DNA of 9,383 nucleotides, from positions 1 through 9,383 of the forward strand of contig NZ_CALIAA010000113.1 of NCBI RefSeq assembly GCF_938040765.1. The letters run 5' to 3'. The notes under the pieces were generated by a model. The model was not told where the DNA came from and made no database searches. It saw only the letters and a program-made list of their open reading frames with translations. This document shows, piece by piece, positions 1 to 7,028 of this stretch. The stretch's first letter is position 1. Each line of letters opens with the position of its first letter. Origin of the DNA: an uncultured Fretibacterium sp. Its GTDB lineage: Bacteria > Synergistota > Synergistia > Synergistales > Aminobacteriaceae. Position numbers and translations under genes: made by a program.

Positions 1-42
1 ACAGCCTCAATGCAACTTGAGCAGGAAGCAAGGGCGGGGGGG

Positions 43-115
43 ATGACATTTTCTCGGTCCCTTTTCACCCTTTCAACCATGACATTTTCTCTGTCCCTTG
101 ACACTATCTTGTCAT
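43..115. repeat. Paired direct repeats, possible insertion-sequence end
   Basis: Two copies of a 21-base AT-rich unit beginning ATGACATTTTCT lie at 43-63 and 79-99 and differ at one base (CGGTCCC versus CTGTCCC). The second copy runs straight into TTGACAC, and a further GTCATGG at 111-117 repeats part of the motif. Closely spaced terminal repeats of this kind are known from ends of some insertion sequences, for example the IS21 type. The base composition contrasts with the GC-rich surroundings. No transposase can be read in the 42 bases to the left, so the identity as an IS end and the family are inference; it could equally be a remnant. Confidence 0.35.
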
Positions 116-185
116 GGTTCTTGTCGTTGTTCTGAGATAATGTTGCTGCGCTGTAAGCGCGAAAGCAAATCTTCGCTTTGCGTAG

Positions 186-226
186 AAGGCCCGGCCCATC
201 TCGAGAGGGGCCGGGCCTTTGTCCTT
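186..226. terminator. Strong hairpin terminator downstream of the minus-strand gene pair
   Basis: A perfect 12-base-pair stem pairs 186-197 (AAGGCCCGGCCC) with 208-219 (GGGCCGGGCCTT), enclosing a 10-base loop. On the plus strand it is followed by a T-rich stretch (TTTGTCCTTTTCT), which suits a rho-independent terminator for transcription arriving from the left. On the minus strand it sits only 11 bases past the stop codon of the 93-residue gene, so it is probably also the end of that transcript, although the T tract on that side is short. A bidirectional terminator is the simplest reading. Confidence 0.7.
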
Positions 227-229
227 TTC

Positions 230-511
230 TCAGGGATTCTGCGAGGAGATGCGCTCCCGCGTCTGCTGCATCGTCGCGAAGAGTCTCACGATATAGGTGT
301 TGGACCATCCTCTTCCCGTAAACATCATCTCCGTGAGCATCGCCGAGAGCACAAGAAGGAGACACCCGATGCAGGCCAGCAGGACAATGGCGATCTGCTT
401 CCGAATGTTGGGTTTCATATAGGATGCGTGAATTTCGACATCCTTGGGCTCGCGAACGCGGAAGCCCTTTTTGCGGAGTTTTTCCCGCTCCCACTTCTCC
501 CAAAGGCTCAT
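230..511 (-). CDS. Small single-pass membrane protein, function unknown
   Basis: This is a 93-residue protein that I do not recognise. The N-terminal 39 residues are highly charged and rich in Lys, Arg and Glu. One clear hydrophobic segment lies at about residues 40-61 (IAIVLLACIGCLLLVLSAML), followed by a polar tail of some 30 residues. The basic N-terminal side predicts N-in, C-out topology. There is no cleavable signal peptide. The ATG at 511 has an AAAGGA ribosome-binding site about ten bases upstream. It starts 48 bases after the stop of the 730-residue exported-protein gene on the same strand and is followed by the hairpin at 186-219, so the two genes probably form one transcript and may act together at the cell envelope. 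Translation initiation and gene order support a real gene; function is unknown. Confidence 0.7.
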   Translation of the reverse strand: MSLWEKWEREKLRKKGFRVREPKDVEIHASYMKPNIRKQIAIVLLACIGCLLLVLSAMLTEMMFTGRGWSNTYIVRLFATMQQTRERISSQNP

Positions 512-559
512 GGCGTCACCGTCCTTTCTGCGGCTTGGGGCCTATGCCTCCGTCCTCCC

Positions 560-2752
560 TCACTGCCTGCTGCGGCGTCCGCAAAGGAACAGCGCAGCCC
601 CGGCCAGGGATACGAGGGGAAATCCCCAGGCACTGCACCCGCCGCCGCCCTCTTCCCTGCTCGGCCGTTTGTCTCCCGACTCGGGGTAGCCCGGCTGGGG
701 ATTTGCGCCTGCCGCCGCGACGTAGAAGCTCAGGTTCCATTTCCCGTCCGCAGCGCCGTCGCCCAGGAGGACGTAGGGAACCCCATCGTCCTTCACGATC
801 TCGCAGTAGGCGGTATATTGAGCCTTGGGGCTCTTGGCGTCCGCCATCAGGACGATCAGGTCCAGGTAGAGACAGTCGTCATGGATGAAGGCGCGCACGC
901 ACTCCTTCAGGTCCGCCCCACGGTTCCCAATGGCGGAGAAGAGGTTCATGTCGCGTTCGTTGGTCTGCTCGGATCGTACCCACACCGTTCCGAATCGGGC
1001 AAAGCGTTCCAGAAGCTGAGCTTCCGTGGCCTGCTCCAGATCCTCCCAATGCCCGACGAGCAGCTGCTCCTGCCGGGGGATGCAGAGGCGGATCTGCACG
1101 GGCAGCACGGCGATCTGAGCGGGGACATCCCGGGATACGATGTCTCCGGAGGCGTCCCGGGAGACGATCTCCCGGTCCATCGAGACCAGGCCCGCGGGGA
1201 CGAGCGAGGCGATCTCGAAGGAGTTCAGGGCTTCGGCCTTGATGTACTTGTCCGACACCCCGCCGAAGCCGTATCCTCCCCTCGGCATGACGGGGGGCTT
1301 GCCCATCAGCAGGGTGAGCTCGCGCTCGGTGTTCGTCTCGTTTTTGACGACATCCGCGAAGGTCATGTCGAAGGCCGTCGCCCTCCAGCGGTATCGGTTC
1401 CCCGTAAAGGACGAATAGACCCGGCCCAGCCGCGTCATGCCGCCGATCCGGCGGTAGAAGAGGCGCAGGTCGTACTTCTTCCCCTCGTTGGAGAACGGAT
1501 AGAGGCGGAAGGACTCGCTGGACCCGTAGGTCGTGTCGATCCTGTTCTCGTAGACGGTGACCAGCCCCGGAGCGACCTGGCTCTGCTCGTCCAGCAGGAA
1601 ATATGCGGGCAGGCTGCCGTAGAGGTCGGGCGTGAGATCGTAACGCCAGTGAAGGGGCTTCAGGTCCCTGGGGCTCCGCCCGCCGATCAGGTCGTCCGAG
1701 GCGGGGACGTCCAGGGTGTCGTACCGCTGGACGCGGTAGCGGGTGCCGGTGCGGTTCGTGATGCGGGAGAGCAGCGTGTAGGTGGGCATCCGCCCCCCGT
1801 AGGGGGTCATGATGAAGAGGGTCCCGAGATTGCGCGTCATATTGTCGGACACGCCCCAACGGAACTTCGTGCGGGTGATCACGTCTCCGATCACGTCGCC
1901 GCTGACGTAGCCCCCGCTGAGGTCCCCGCTGGTCTCCCGGATGGTCATGTCGAAGTAGAGCTCGTTGCCGGGATCGGAGGCGGGGCCGTCGTGGACGTTG
2001 GCGACGACCAGAGGGATCTTGATCGACTCCCTGTAGCCCGTATAGCCCAGGTCGAGGCTCACGGACTGGCGGAAGGTCGCGTGCCCCGCGACGCTGCCGT
2101 AGTTGTCCGTCTCGGCGGCAAGGAAACGAAACGTCTGTTCCATGGAGTTTCGGGGCGCGACGCGCTGAGGGCTTTTGGGCGTCGCCTGCACGTTGTAGTT
2201 CGGGAGGTCGTTGATCAGGATATCCTCCATGACGTCGCGCGATACGACGTCGTTGGATTCGGGGGCGGTCCACGGGAAATGGTGCCCCCGGTCGTTGGCG
2301 AGGCGGATCTTCAGGTCGCCGCGGCCCTCCGGGATCACCAGAAAGAGGGATTCGAGGGGATCCATGTAGGGATCGTAGAGGGACGACACCGGATAGGGCT
2401 GGGGCTCGTCGATGTAGACGTGGTTGTACTCGTACAGGAGATCCGCCGACGTCACGATCGGAACCTCAGGCGCCTCTCCGCCCCGGGTGCGCAGGTAACG
2501 GATGTGGGTGGCGTCGTCGCGATTGTAGTAGCTCCAGAACCAATTCTCGATGCTCGTGGCGAACCACTGGGCCCCCGCGATCGTGTGCCCGTCCCTGGAG
2601 CCGCTGACGTCCCGGAGCTGGTAGTGGTAGTTCGACGGATAGGGGTGTATGGGGTCGTCGACGACCGCCCCGTGCGCCGCGGCCCCCCACAGGGCCGGCA
2701 AGGCGAAGGACAGGACAAACAATCCGGACAGCAGGCGCGTTGTTTTTCTCAT
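560..2752 (-). CDS. Exported protein with Synerg-CTERM sorting tail, function unknown
   Basis: This is a 730-residue secreted protein. Residues 1-28 form a signal peptide: MRKTTR, a hydrophobic core (LLSGLFVLSFALPAL), then an Ala-rich cleavage region before VVDD. The last 29 residues (about 702-730) begin GGGGCSAWG, continue with a hydrophobic stretch and end GRRSRQ. This matches the layout of the Synerg-CTERM signal, a C-terminal tail thought to direct surface processing in Synergistota. The body is rich in Tyr, Asp and Arg, looks beta-rich, and contains short SGD- and IVSRD-type repeats (for example EIVSRDASGDIVSRD, DNA 1128-1180). I recognise no catalytic domain. The reading frame is open to an ATG at 2848, but the start at 2752 is preferred: GGAGGT lies 11 bases upstream and this start places the signal peptide at the N-terminus. 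It is divergent from hrcA and leads a two-gene unit with the small membrane protein downstream. Confidence 0.85.
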   Translation of the reverse strand: MRKTTRLLSGLFVLSFALPALWGAAAHGAVVDDPIHPYPSNYHYQLRDVSGSRDGHTIAGAQWFATSIENWFWSYYNRDDATHIRYLRTRGGEAPEVPIVTSADLLYEYNHVYIDEPQPYPVSSLYDPYMDPLESLFLVIPEGRGDLKIRLANDRGHHFPWTAPESNDVVSRDVMEDILINDLPNYNVQATPKSPQRVAPRNSMEQTFRFLAAETDNYGSVAGHATFRQSVSLDLGYTGYRESIKIPLVVANVHDGPASDPGNELYFDMTIRETSGDLSGGYVSGDVIGDVITRTKFRWGVSDNMTRNLGTLFIMTPYGGRMPTYTLLSRITNRTGTRYRVQRYDTLDVPASDDLIGGRSPRDLKPLHWRYDLTPDLYGSLPAYFLLDEQSQVAPGLVTVYENRIDTTYGSSESFRLYPFSNEGKKYDLRLFYRRIGGMTRLGRVYSSFTGNRYRWRATAFDMTFADVVKNETNTERELTLLMGKPPVMPRGGYGFGGVSDKYIKAEALNSFEIASLVPAGLVSMDREIVSRDASGDIVSRDVPAQIAVLPVQIRLCIPRQEQLLVGHWEDLEQATEAQLLERFARFGTVWVRSEQTNERDMNLFSAIGNRGADLKECVRAFIHDDCLYLDLIVLMADAKSPKAQYTAYCEIVKDDGVPYVLLGDGAADGKWNLSFYVAAAGANPQPGYPESGDKRPSREEGGGGCSAWGFPLVSLAGAALFLCGRRSRQ

Positions 2753-2892
2753 GAGCGGGATAAACCTCCAGACTTGGACTTTCAGGCTCGATGCCCTTGA
2801 ACTCTCTCCCCGAACGCCGGGTGCGCGGAAAAACGCCCCTCTCCGCAAAAGCTCTCGTCGATAACCCGGAATGACAAAGAGGCTTTTTCTAC

Positions 2893-2898
2893 ATTATA
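2893..2898 (-). promoter_or_regulatory. -10 box of the exported-protein gene
   Basis: A consensus TATAAT is read on the minus strand at 2898-2893, in an AT-rich patch within a GC-rich intergenic region. It would start transcription near 2886 and give a leader of about 130 bases before the ATG at 2752. The -35 region 16-18 bases upstream (CATAAT-like) is a poor match, so an activator or another sigma factor may be involved. The call is based on the -10 match and position only. Confidence 0.45.
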
Positions 2899-3000
2899 CG
2901 TCATCAGGATGCTTCATTATGGCCGCCCCGCTCGCTGCCGTCCCCGCAAGGCCCTTTCCCCGGCCCGCCCCGTTCACGATTCGGCCCGACGCTCTCCATG

Positions 3001-3063
3001 AGGGGCCGGGCCCCTCCTTCGAGGAGGATTTGGGAAGGACGGCGGGAAAATCCGTAGTTTCCC
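3001..3063. other. Cluster of short hairpins in the divergent intergenic region
   Basis: Between the two divergent promoters there are three adjacent short palindromes: AGGGGC/GCCCCT with a 3-base loop (3001-3015), CCTCCT/AGGAGG with a 3-base loop (3013-3027, sharing three bases with the first), and GGGAAA/TTTCCC with an 8-base loop (3044-3049 with 3058-3063). No gene is supported in 2899-3077; this stretch is GC-rich and carries only these structures. They may insulate the two promoters, or may be chance in GC-rich DNA. Confidence 0.35.
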
Positions 3064-3077
3064 CCCTCTGACTTGTA

Positions 3078-3106
3078 TTGACATTTAAGGCGTCCCTTGC
3101 TAATCT
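3078..3106 (+). promoter_or_regulatory. Sigma-70-type promoter of the hrcA operon
   Basis: A perfect -35 box TTGACA (3078-3083) is separated by exactly 17 bases from the -10 box TAATCT (3101-3106, four of six matches to TATAAT). Transcription would begin near 3113, just before the CIRCE operator, so bound HrcA would block the start region. This is a housekeeping promoter under repression rather than one needing an alternative heat-shock sigma factor. Confidence 0.85.
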
Positions 3107-3125
3107 TGACCGTGTGAAAGAGGTG

Positions 3126-3152
3126 TTGTCACTCGTCGTTAAAGAGTGCTAA
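3126..3152 (+). promoter_or_regulatory. CIRCE operator (HrcA-binding site)
   Basis: The inverted repeat has arms TTGTCACTC (3126-3134) and GAGTGCTAA (3144-3152) separated by nine bases. The consensus is TTAGCACTC-N9-GAGTGCTAA: the right arm is perfect and the left arm differs at two positions. It lies about 13 bases downstream of the predicted transcription start and 34 bases before the hrcA start codon. Its presence directly upstream of hrcA is the classical autoregulated arrangement. I find no second copy elsewhere in the window. Confidence 0.93.
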
Positions 3153-3185
3153 TCGACAATGGTAATTGTGCGGAGGTGATGGGCG

Positions 3186-4199
3186 GTGACGGAGCGGCAG
3201 CTGGGGATCATCCTCGCTGTGGTCTACGAGTACATCAAGACGGGGGAGCCCGCCGGATCCCGGACCATCACGAAGAAGTACATCCGCGGGCTGAGTCCCG
3301 CCACGATACGCAACGAGATGGCGGATCTCGAGGAGATGGGGTACTTTTATCAGCCCCATACGTCCTCCGGCCGGCTGCCGACGGCCAAGGCCTATCGGGT
3401 CTATGTGGATTCCGTCACGGCGCGGGCCCGGAGCCGTCCCAGCGAGGCCGAGACCTGGCATCGGGAACTGGCCGGGCGCCGCAGCGGGGTGGAGGGGCTC
3501 CTGACCTACGTCACGCACCTCCTGGCCCGTCTCACCAAGTGCGTCGCGGTCGCGGCGGTCCCGGGGCTCGACGACGCGGAGATCTGGCATATCGACCTCG
3601 TGCCGCTGGGGGGGACCCACATCCTGGCCCTGATCGTCCTGAAGGGCGGGCTGGTGCACCATTCGCAGTTCGACCTTCCCGGCGAGGTCGAGCCCGGGCT
3701 TCTCGAGGAGCTGAGCCGGCGCATCAACACCGTCGCGTCGGGCCGGTCCTGGAGCGATGTGCGCGACGTGCTGTTCCAGTACGTGCAGGGCGGCCTCGAG
3801 GACGCCGAGACGGCCTGCCGGTCGGCCATCAGGGAGCTCGACGAGTTCCTGACCGTGCAGAACTATCGTTTCTTCAGCAGCGGGGCCAAGCACATCCTGA
3901 ATTTGCCTCACTTCCAGACCCTGTCGAGGCTTCAGGCGGTCCTCTCCCTGCTGGAGCAGGAGAAGCCCCTGGCCGACATGATCGAGAAGTGCCGGAAGAG
4001 CGAGGCGCTGAACGTCTCGATCGGAGAGGAGAACGAGACGGAGGGCATGCAGGAGAGCTCCATGATCCTCATCCCTGCCCGACTTCGGCAGCAAAAGGCG
4101 GTTTTGGGCCTGATCGGCCCCCTGAGGATGGATTACGAACGCTCCATCTCCGTTCTGGAGTCCCTGGCGAGCGCTCTGGACGAGGAAGCGGAGGAATAG
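3186..4199 (+). CDS. hrcA: Heat-inducible transcription repressor HrcA
   Basis: HrcA is the dimeric repressor that binds CIRCE and shuts off class I heat-shock genes until unfolded proteins titrate the GroEL system. At 337 residues it has the family length. The N-terminal winged helix covers about residues 1-75, with the recognition helix in SPATIRNEMADLEEMG (37-52) and the wing motif SSGRLPT (60-66) followed by YRVYVD. The GAF-like central domain and C-terminal dimer region carry the family's IGEEN (about 279) and the GPLRMDY motif, a variant of the usual GPTRMDY. The start is a GTG with GGAGG nine bases upstream; the ATG seven bases earlier is in another frame. It is the first gene of the operon, directly behind the CIRCE operator, and is followed 36 bases later by grpE. 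Confidence 0.96.
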   Translation: MTERQLGIILAVVYEYIKTGEPAGSRTITKKYIRGLSPATIRNEMADLEEMGYFYQPHTSSGRLPTAKAYRVYVDSVTARARSRPSEAETWHRELAGRRSGVEGLLTYVTHLLARLTKCVAVAAVPGLDDAEIWHIDLVPLGGTHILALIVLKGGLVHHSQFDLPGEVEPGLLEELSRRINTVASGRSWSDVRDVLFQYVQGGLEDAETACRSAIRELDEFLTVQNYRFFSSGAKHILNLPHFQTLSRLQAVLSLLEQEKPLADMIEKCRKSEALNVSIGEENETEGMQESSMILIPARLRQQKAVLGLIGPLRMDYERSISVLESLASALDEEAEE

Positions 4200-4235
4200 G
4201 CGGTTCGATTACGGGCCCGGCGGGGAGGGTGGACG

Positions 4236-4898
4236 GTGTGGAACCGGCCTCCGCGCCGCCGAAAGCCCTGGTTGGGAGATGATGACGTGATGGACGACCG
4301 TATTCGGGAGGAGCTCGAACCCGGCAGCGGTGAAGGAGATGTCGAGGCGCATCCGGAGTCGGAGGGGCGCGTGAAGGAGTACATCCTGGAGGACGGGGTC
4401 CTGAGGGAGGAGGGGGGGGCCGACCCGGAGACGGTTCCTTCCTCTCCCTCCGAGGAGGGGGCGCTGAGGGAGCGCGTCGCCGAACTCGAGGGAGAGCTGG
4501 CGGCGGCGCGGGCGGACTTCTACAATTACCGCCAGCGCATGGCGAAGGAGCGGCAGCAGATACGAAGGCTGGTCACCGACGACACGATCTCGTCCCTCCT
4601 GCCCGTCCTGGACAACCTGGACCGGGCGCTGACCGTCCCGGAGGACGGAAGCGCGAAGGACGTCCTGGTGGGGGTGGGGATGGTTCGGCGTCAGTTCCTC
4701 TCGACGCTCGAGGAGCTGGGGGTCCGGGTCATCCCGACCGAGGGAGCCCCCTTCGACCCCGCGCTGCACGATGCGGTGGAGACGGTCCCCGTGGAGGACC
4801 CCGAGCAGGATGGCCGGATACTGGAGGAACTGACCCGAGGTTACCGGACGGACGAGAGGGTGCTGCGGGCATCCCGGGTCACGGTGGGCAAGGCGTGA
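4236..4898 (+). CDS. grpE: Nucleotide exchange factor GrpE
   Basis: GrpE is the dimeric cytosolic cofactor that releases ADP from DnaK and so resets the Hsp70 cycle. Numbered from the GTG at 4236 (220 residues), an acidic disordered stretch (about 19-73) leads to the long dimerising coiled coil (about 74-111), which includes the hallmark ARADFYNYRQRMAKE (91-105). The four-helix-bundle segment LLPVLDNLDRAL follows (121-132), then the C-terminal beta domain with PFDPALHDAV (172-181) and RGYRTDERVLRASRVTV. The start is not settled. The GTG at 4236 has GGAGG seven bases upstream but adds an unusual basic N-terminus (NRPPRRRK). The in-frame ATG at 4290 has GGGAG 11 bases upstream and gives a 202-residue protein with the acidic N-terminus usual for GrpE. 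It lies between hrcA and dnaK in the CIRCE operon. Confidence 0.95.
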   Translation: MWNRPPRRRKPWLGDDDVMDDRIREELEPGSGEGDVEAHPESEGRVKEYILEDGVLREEGGADPETVPSSPSEEGALRERVAELEGELAAARADFYNYRQRMAKERQQIRRLVTDDTISSLLPVLDNLDRALTVPEDGSAKDVLVGVGMVRRQFLSTLEELGVRVIPTEGAPFDPALHDAVETVPVEDPEQDGRILEELTRGYRTDERVLRASRVTVGKA

Positions 4899-4913
4899 TT
4901 GAGATTCGGCGCC

Positions 4914-4933
4914 CTCCGGGCAAAGGGCCGGAG
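4914..4933 (+). other. Small hairpin in the grpE-dnaK spacer
   Basis: CTCCGG (4914-4919) pairs with CCGGAG (4928-4933) around an 8-base loop, 15 bases after the grpE stop. No T tract follows, so it is unlikely to be a full terminator. It could mark a processing or mRNA-stability site between grpE and dnaK, as is known in other dnaK operons. The rest of the 111-base spacer is A-rich and shows no convincing promoter. Confidence 0.3.
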
Positions 4934-5009
4934 AGCGTTTGCCGATGGCAATAAAAGAAAAACCGATTGCAGAAACTGAAAATTGAAGCGCATACAGGGG
5001 GAACTGAAA

Positions 5010-6851
5010 ATGGCAAAAGTTGTAGGAATCGATCTTGGAACGACGAACAGCTGCATCGCGGTGCAGGAGGGCGACCAGACGACCATCATCGCCAATTCCG
5101 AGGGGATGAGGACGACCCCGTCCGTCGTGGCCTTCACGAAGGACGGAGAGCGCCTGGTGGGCCAGCTGGCCAAGCGCCAGGCCATCGTCAACGCCGACCA
5201 CACCATCATGTCGATCAAGCGCGAGATGGGCACGGACTACCGCGTGGACATCGACGGAAAGAAATATTCGCCGCAGGAGATCTCCGCGATGATCCTGCAG
5301 AAGCTGAAGCGCGACGCGGAGGACTACCTCGGCGAGCCGGTCACTCAGGCGGTCATCACGGTTCCGGCCTACTTCACGGACGCCCAGCGCCAGGCGACGA
5401 AGGATGCGGGCACCATCGCCGGGCTCGAGGTCCTGCGCATCATCAACGAGCCGACGGCGGCCTGTCTTGCCTATGGGGAGAACAAGAAGGAGGAGCATAA
5501 GATCCTGGTGTTCGACCTCGGCGGCGGTACGTTCGACGTCTCGATCCTGGATGTGGGCGAGGGCGTGTTCGAGGTCCTGGCGACCGCCGGCGACAACCGG
5601 CTGGGCGGCGACGACTGGGACAACCGGATCGTCGACTGGATGACGGCCGAGTTCAAGAAGAGCGAGGGAATCGACCTCAAGAACGACCGGATGGCGATGC
5701 AGCGTCTGCGCGAGGCCGCCGAGAAGGCAAAGGTCGAGCTCTCCTCCATGACGGAGACCACGATTTCCCTGCCCTTCATCACGGCGAACCAGAGCGGCCC
5801 CAAGCACCTGGAGATGAAGCTGACCCGGGCGAAGTTCGAGGAGATGACGGCGGACCTCATGGATCGCACGATCACCCCGACGAAGCGCGCGCTCGAGGAC
5901 TCCGGCCTGAAGGCGGGCGAGATCGACAAGGTCCTGCTCGTCGGCGGCTCGACCCGCATGCCGATGGTGCAGAAGAAGATCGTCGACCTGCTGGGCAAGG
6001 AGCCGACGAAGGGCATCAACCCGGACGAGTGCGTCGCGGCGGGAGCGGCCATCCAGGGGGCGATCCTGAAGGGCGACCACAAGGATATCGTGCTGGTGGA
6101 CGTCACCCCGCTTTCGCTCGGGCTCGAGACCCTGGGCGGCGTGTTCACCAAGGTCATCGAGCGGAACACGGCGATCCCGGTGTCGAAGAGCCAGGTGTTC
6201 ACGACGGCGGCGAACAACCAGACGCAGGTGGAGATCCTCGTGCTTCAGGGAGAGCGCTCCATGGCGGCGGACAACGTGAAGCTGGGACAGTTCGTCCTGG
6301 ACGGCATACCGCCCGCACCGCGCGGCATTCCGCAGATCGAGGTGACCTTCAACATCGACGTCAACGGCATTCTTAACGTCTCCGCAAAGGACAAGGGGAC
6401 GGGCAAGGCCCAGAAGATCACCATCCAGTCCTCGAACCTCTCCAAGGAGGATATCGAGCGCATGAAGAACGACGCGGAGGCCAACGCGGACGAGGATGCG
6501 AAGAAGCGCGAGGCCGCCGAGGTCCGCAACGAGTCCGACGCTGCGGTGTTCACCGCGGAGAAGCTGTTGGGCGACCTTGGGGATAAGATGAGCGCGGAGG
6601 AGAAGGGCAAGGTTAACTCCAAGCTCGACGAGCTGAAGCGTGCCATCGAGGCGAACGACGGGGCCAGGATGAAGAGCTCCAAGGAGGAGCTCGAGAGGAC
6701 GCTCCAGGAGTTCTCCACCCGGCTCTATCAGGCCGCCGGCCAGGGGAGCCCCAATGCCTCCGACGCCTCGGCCTCGGCCGGCAGCGAGGGAACATCCTCG
6801 TCGGACGGCGATACGGTGGACGCCGAGTTCAGCGACCAGGGACAGGCCTGA
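5010..6851 (+). CDS. dnaK: Molecular chaperone DnaK (Hsp70)
   Basis: DnaK is the ATP-dependent Hsp70 that binds exposed hydrophobic segments of client proteins in the cytoplasm. At 613 residues it is full length. The ATPase domain shows GIDLGTTNSC (6-15), FDLGGGTFDVS (168-178) and VLLVGGSTRMP (308-318). The interdomain linker is VLVDVTPLSLG (361-371), followed by the substrate-binding beta domain and helical lid, a Ser/Ala-rich flexible tail (about 575-600) and DTVDAEFSD near the end, the bacterial counterpart of the usual DAEFEE tail. The region after QLAKRQAIVN (52-61) is short: the insertion of roughly two dozen residues seen in proteobacterial DnaK is absent. The frame is open nine codons further upstream, but the ATG at 5010 is chosen because the protein then begins MAKVVGIDLG and has GGGGGA seven bases before it. 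It is the last gene before the terminator at 6894. Confidence 0.98.
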   Translation: MAKVVGIDLGTTNSCIAVQEGDQTTIIANSEGMRTTPSVVAFTKDGERLVGQLAKRQAIVNADHTIMSIKREMGTDYRVDIDGKKYSPQEISAMILQKLKRDAEDYLGEPVTQAVITVPAYFTDAQRQATKDAGTIAGLEVLRIINEPTAACLAYGENKKEEHKILVFDLGGGTFDVSILDVGEGVFEVLATAGDNRLGGDDWDNRIVDWMTAEFKKSEGIDLKNDRMAMQRLREAAEKAKVELSSMTETTISLPFITANQSGPKHLEMKLTRAKFEEMTADLMDRTITPTKRALEDSGLKAGEIDKVLLVGGSTRMPMVQKKIVDLLGKEPTKGINPDECVAAGAAIQGAILKGDHKDIVLVDVTPLSLGLETLGGVFTKVIERNTAIPVSKSQVFTTAANNQTQVEILVLQGERSMAADNVKLGQFVLDGIPPAPRGIPQIEVTFNIDVNGILNVSAKDKGTGKAQKITIQSSNLSKEDIERMKNDAEANADEDAKKREAAEVRNESDAAVFTAEKLLGDLGDKMSAEEKGKVNSKLDELKRAIEANDGARMKSSKEELERTLQEFSTRLYQAAGQGSPNASDASASAGSEGTSSSDGDTVDAEFSDQGQA

Positions 6852-6893
6852 TTGAAGTCCGCTTCGAATTGGAATAAGCTATAATGGAACGGA

Positions 6894-6926
6894 GGACGGA
6901 GGGGCTCTTACCCTTCCGTCCCTTTT
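6894..6926 (+). terminator. Rho-independent terminator of the hrcA-grpE-dnaK operon
   Basis: An 11-base-pair stem (6894-6904 with 6911-6921; one G-T wobble) closes a 6-base loop and is followed by CTTTT. It starts 42 bases after the dnaK stop. A TATAAT at 6880-6885 just ahead of it has no -35 partner and is ignored. The terminator suggests that most transcripts from the CIRCE promoter end before dnaJ. Confidence 0.8.
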
Positions 6927-6928
6927 GC

Positions 6929-7020
6929 TTAGGGAAGCGTTGATTAACCCAAAAGTGCATATTTTACCAAGGGTAAACATGCAAAACATCTATAGGCAAA
7001 AATCTTCACCGCTTCCCTAA
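6929..7020. mobile_element. MITE-like 92-base element with perfect terminal inverted repeats
   Basis: TTAGGGAAGCG at 6929-6939 is repeated exactly in inverted orientation, CGCTTCCCTAA, at 7010-7020; the match continues imperfectly for a few bases inward (TGA). The interior is markedly AT-rich compared with its surroundings and holds a nested hairpin: TGCAT...TTTACC (6956-6968) against GGTAAAC-ATGCA (6972-6983). The outermost TTA/TAA would fit a TA target duplication of the kind made by IS630/Tc1-type transposases, but no longer flanking duplication is visible. It encodes no protein. A non-autonomous transposon is the best reading; a large stem-loop regulatory structure is the alternative. Confidence 0.55.
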
Positions 7021-7028
7021 AAAATTAA

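Noticed and set aside
1..135. Open frame to the left edge as the 3' end of a transposase
   Set aside because: The translated end is just the repeat units read through, and the two other plus-strand frames stop at once; no transposase motif can be seen in so few codons.
98..2800. Plus-strand open frame of 900 codons antisense to the exported-protein gene
   Set aside because: The minus strand has a signal peptide, sorting tail and good ribosome-binding site in the same stretch; the plus frame begins inside the repeat region, crosses a terminator and two genes, and shows no recognisable motif. Long antisense frames are common in GC-rich DNA.
2871..3071. Plus-strand frame of 66 codons between the divergent genes
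   Set aside because: No ribosome-binding site or domain; it overlaps the minus-strand -10 box and the hairpin cluster.
4209..6080. Minus-strand open frame of 623 codons antisense to grpE and dnaK
   Set aside because: Antisense of dnaK is a well-known source of long spurious frames; the sense strand encodes unmistakable GrpE and DnaK.
6880..6885. TATAAT as a promoter for dnaJ
   Set aside because: It has no -35 partner at proper distance and lies directly before the intrinsic terminator.
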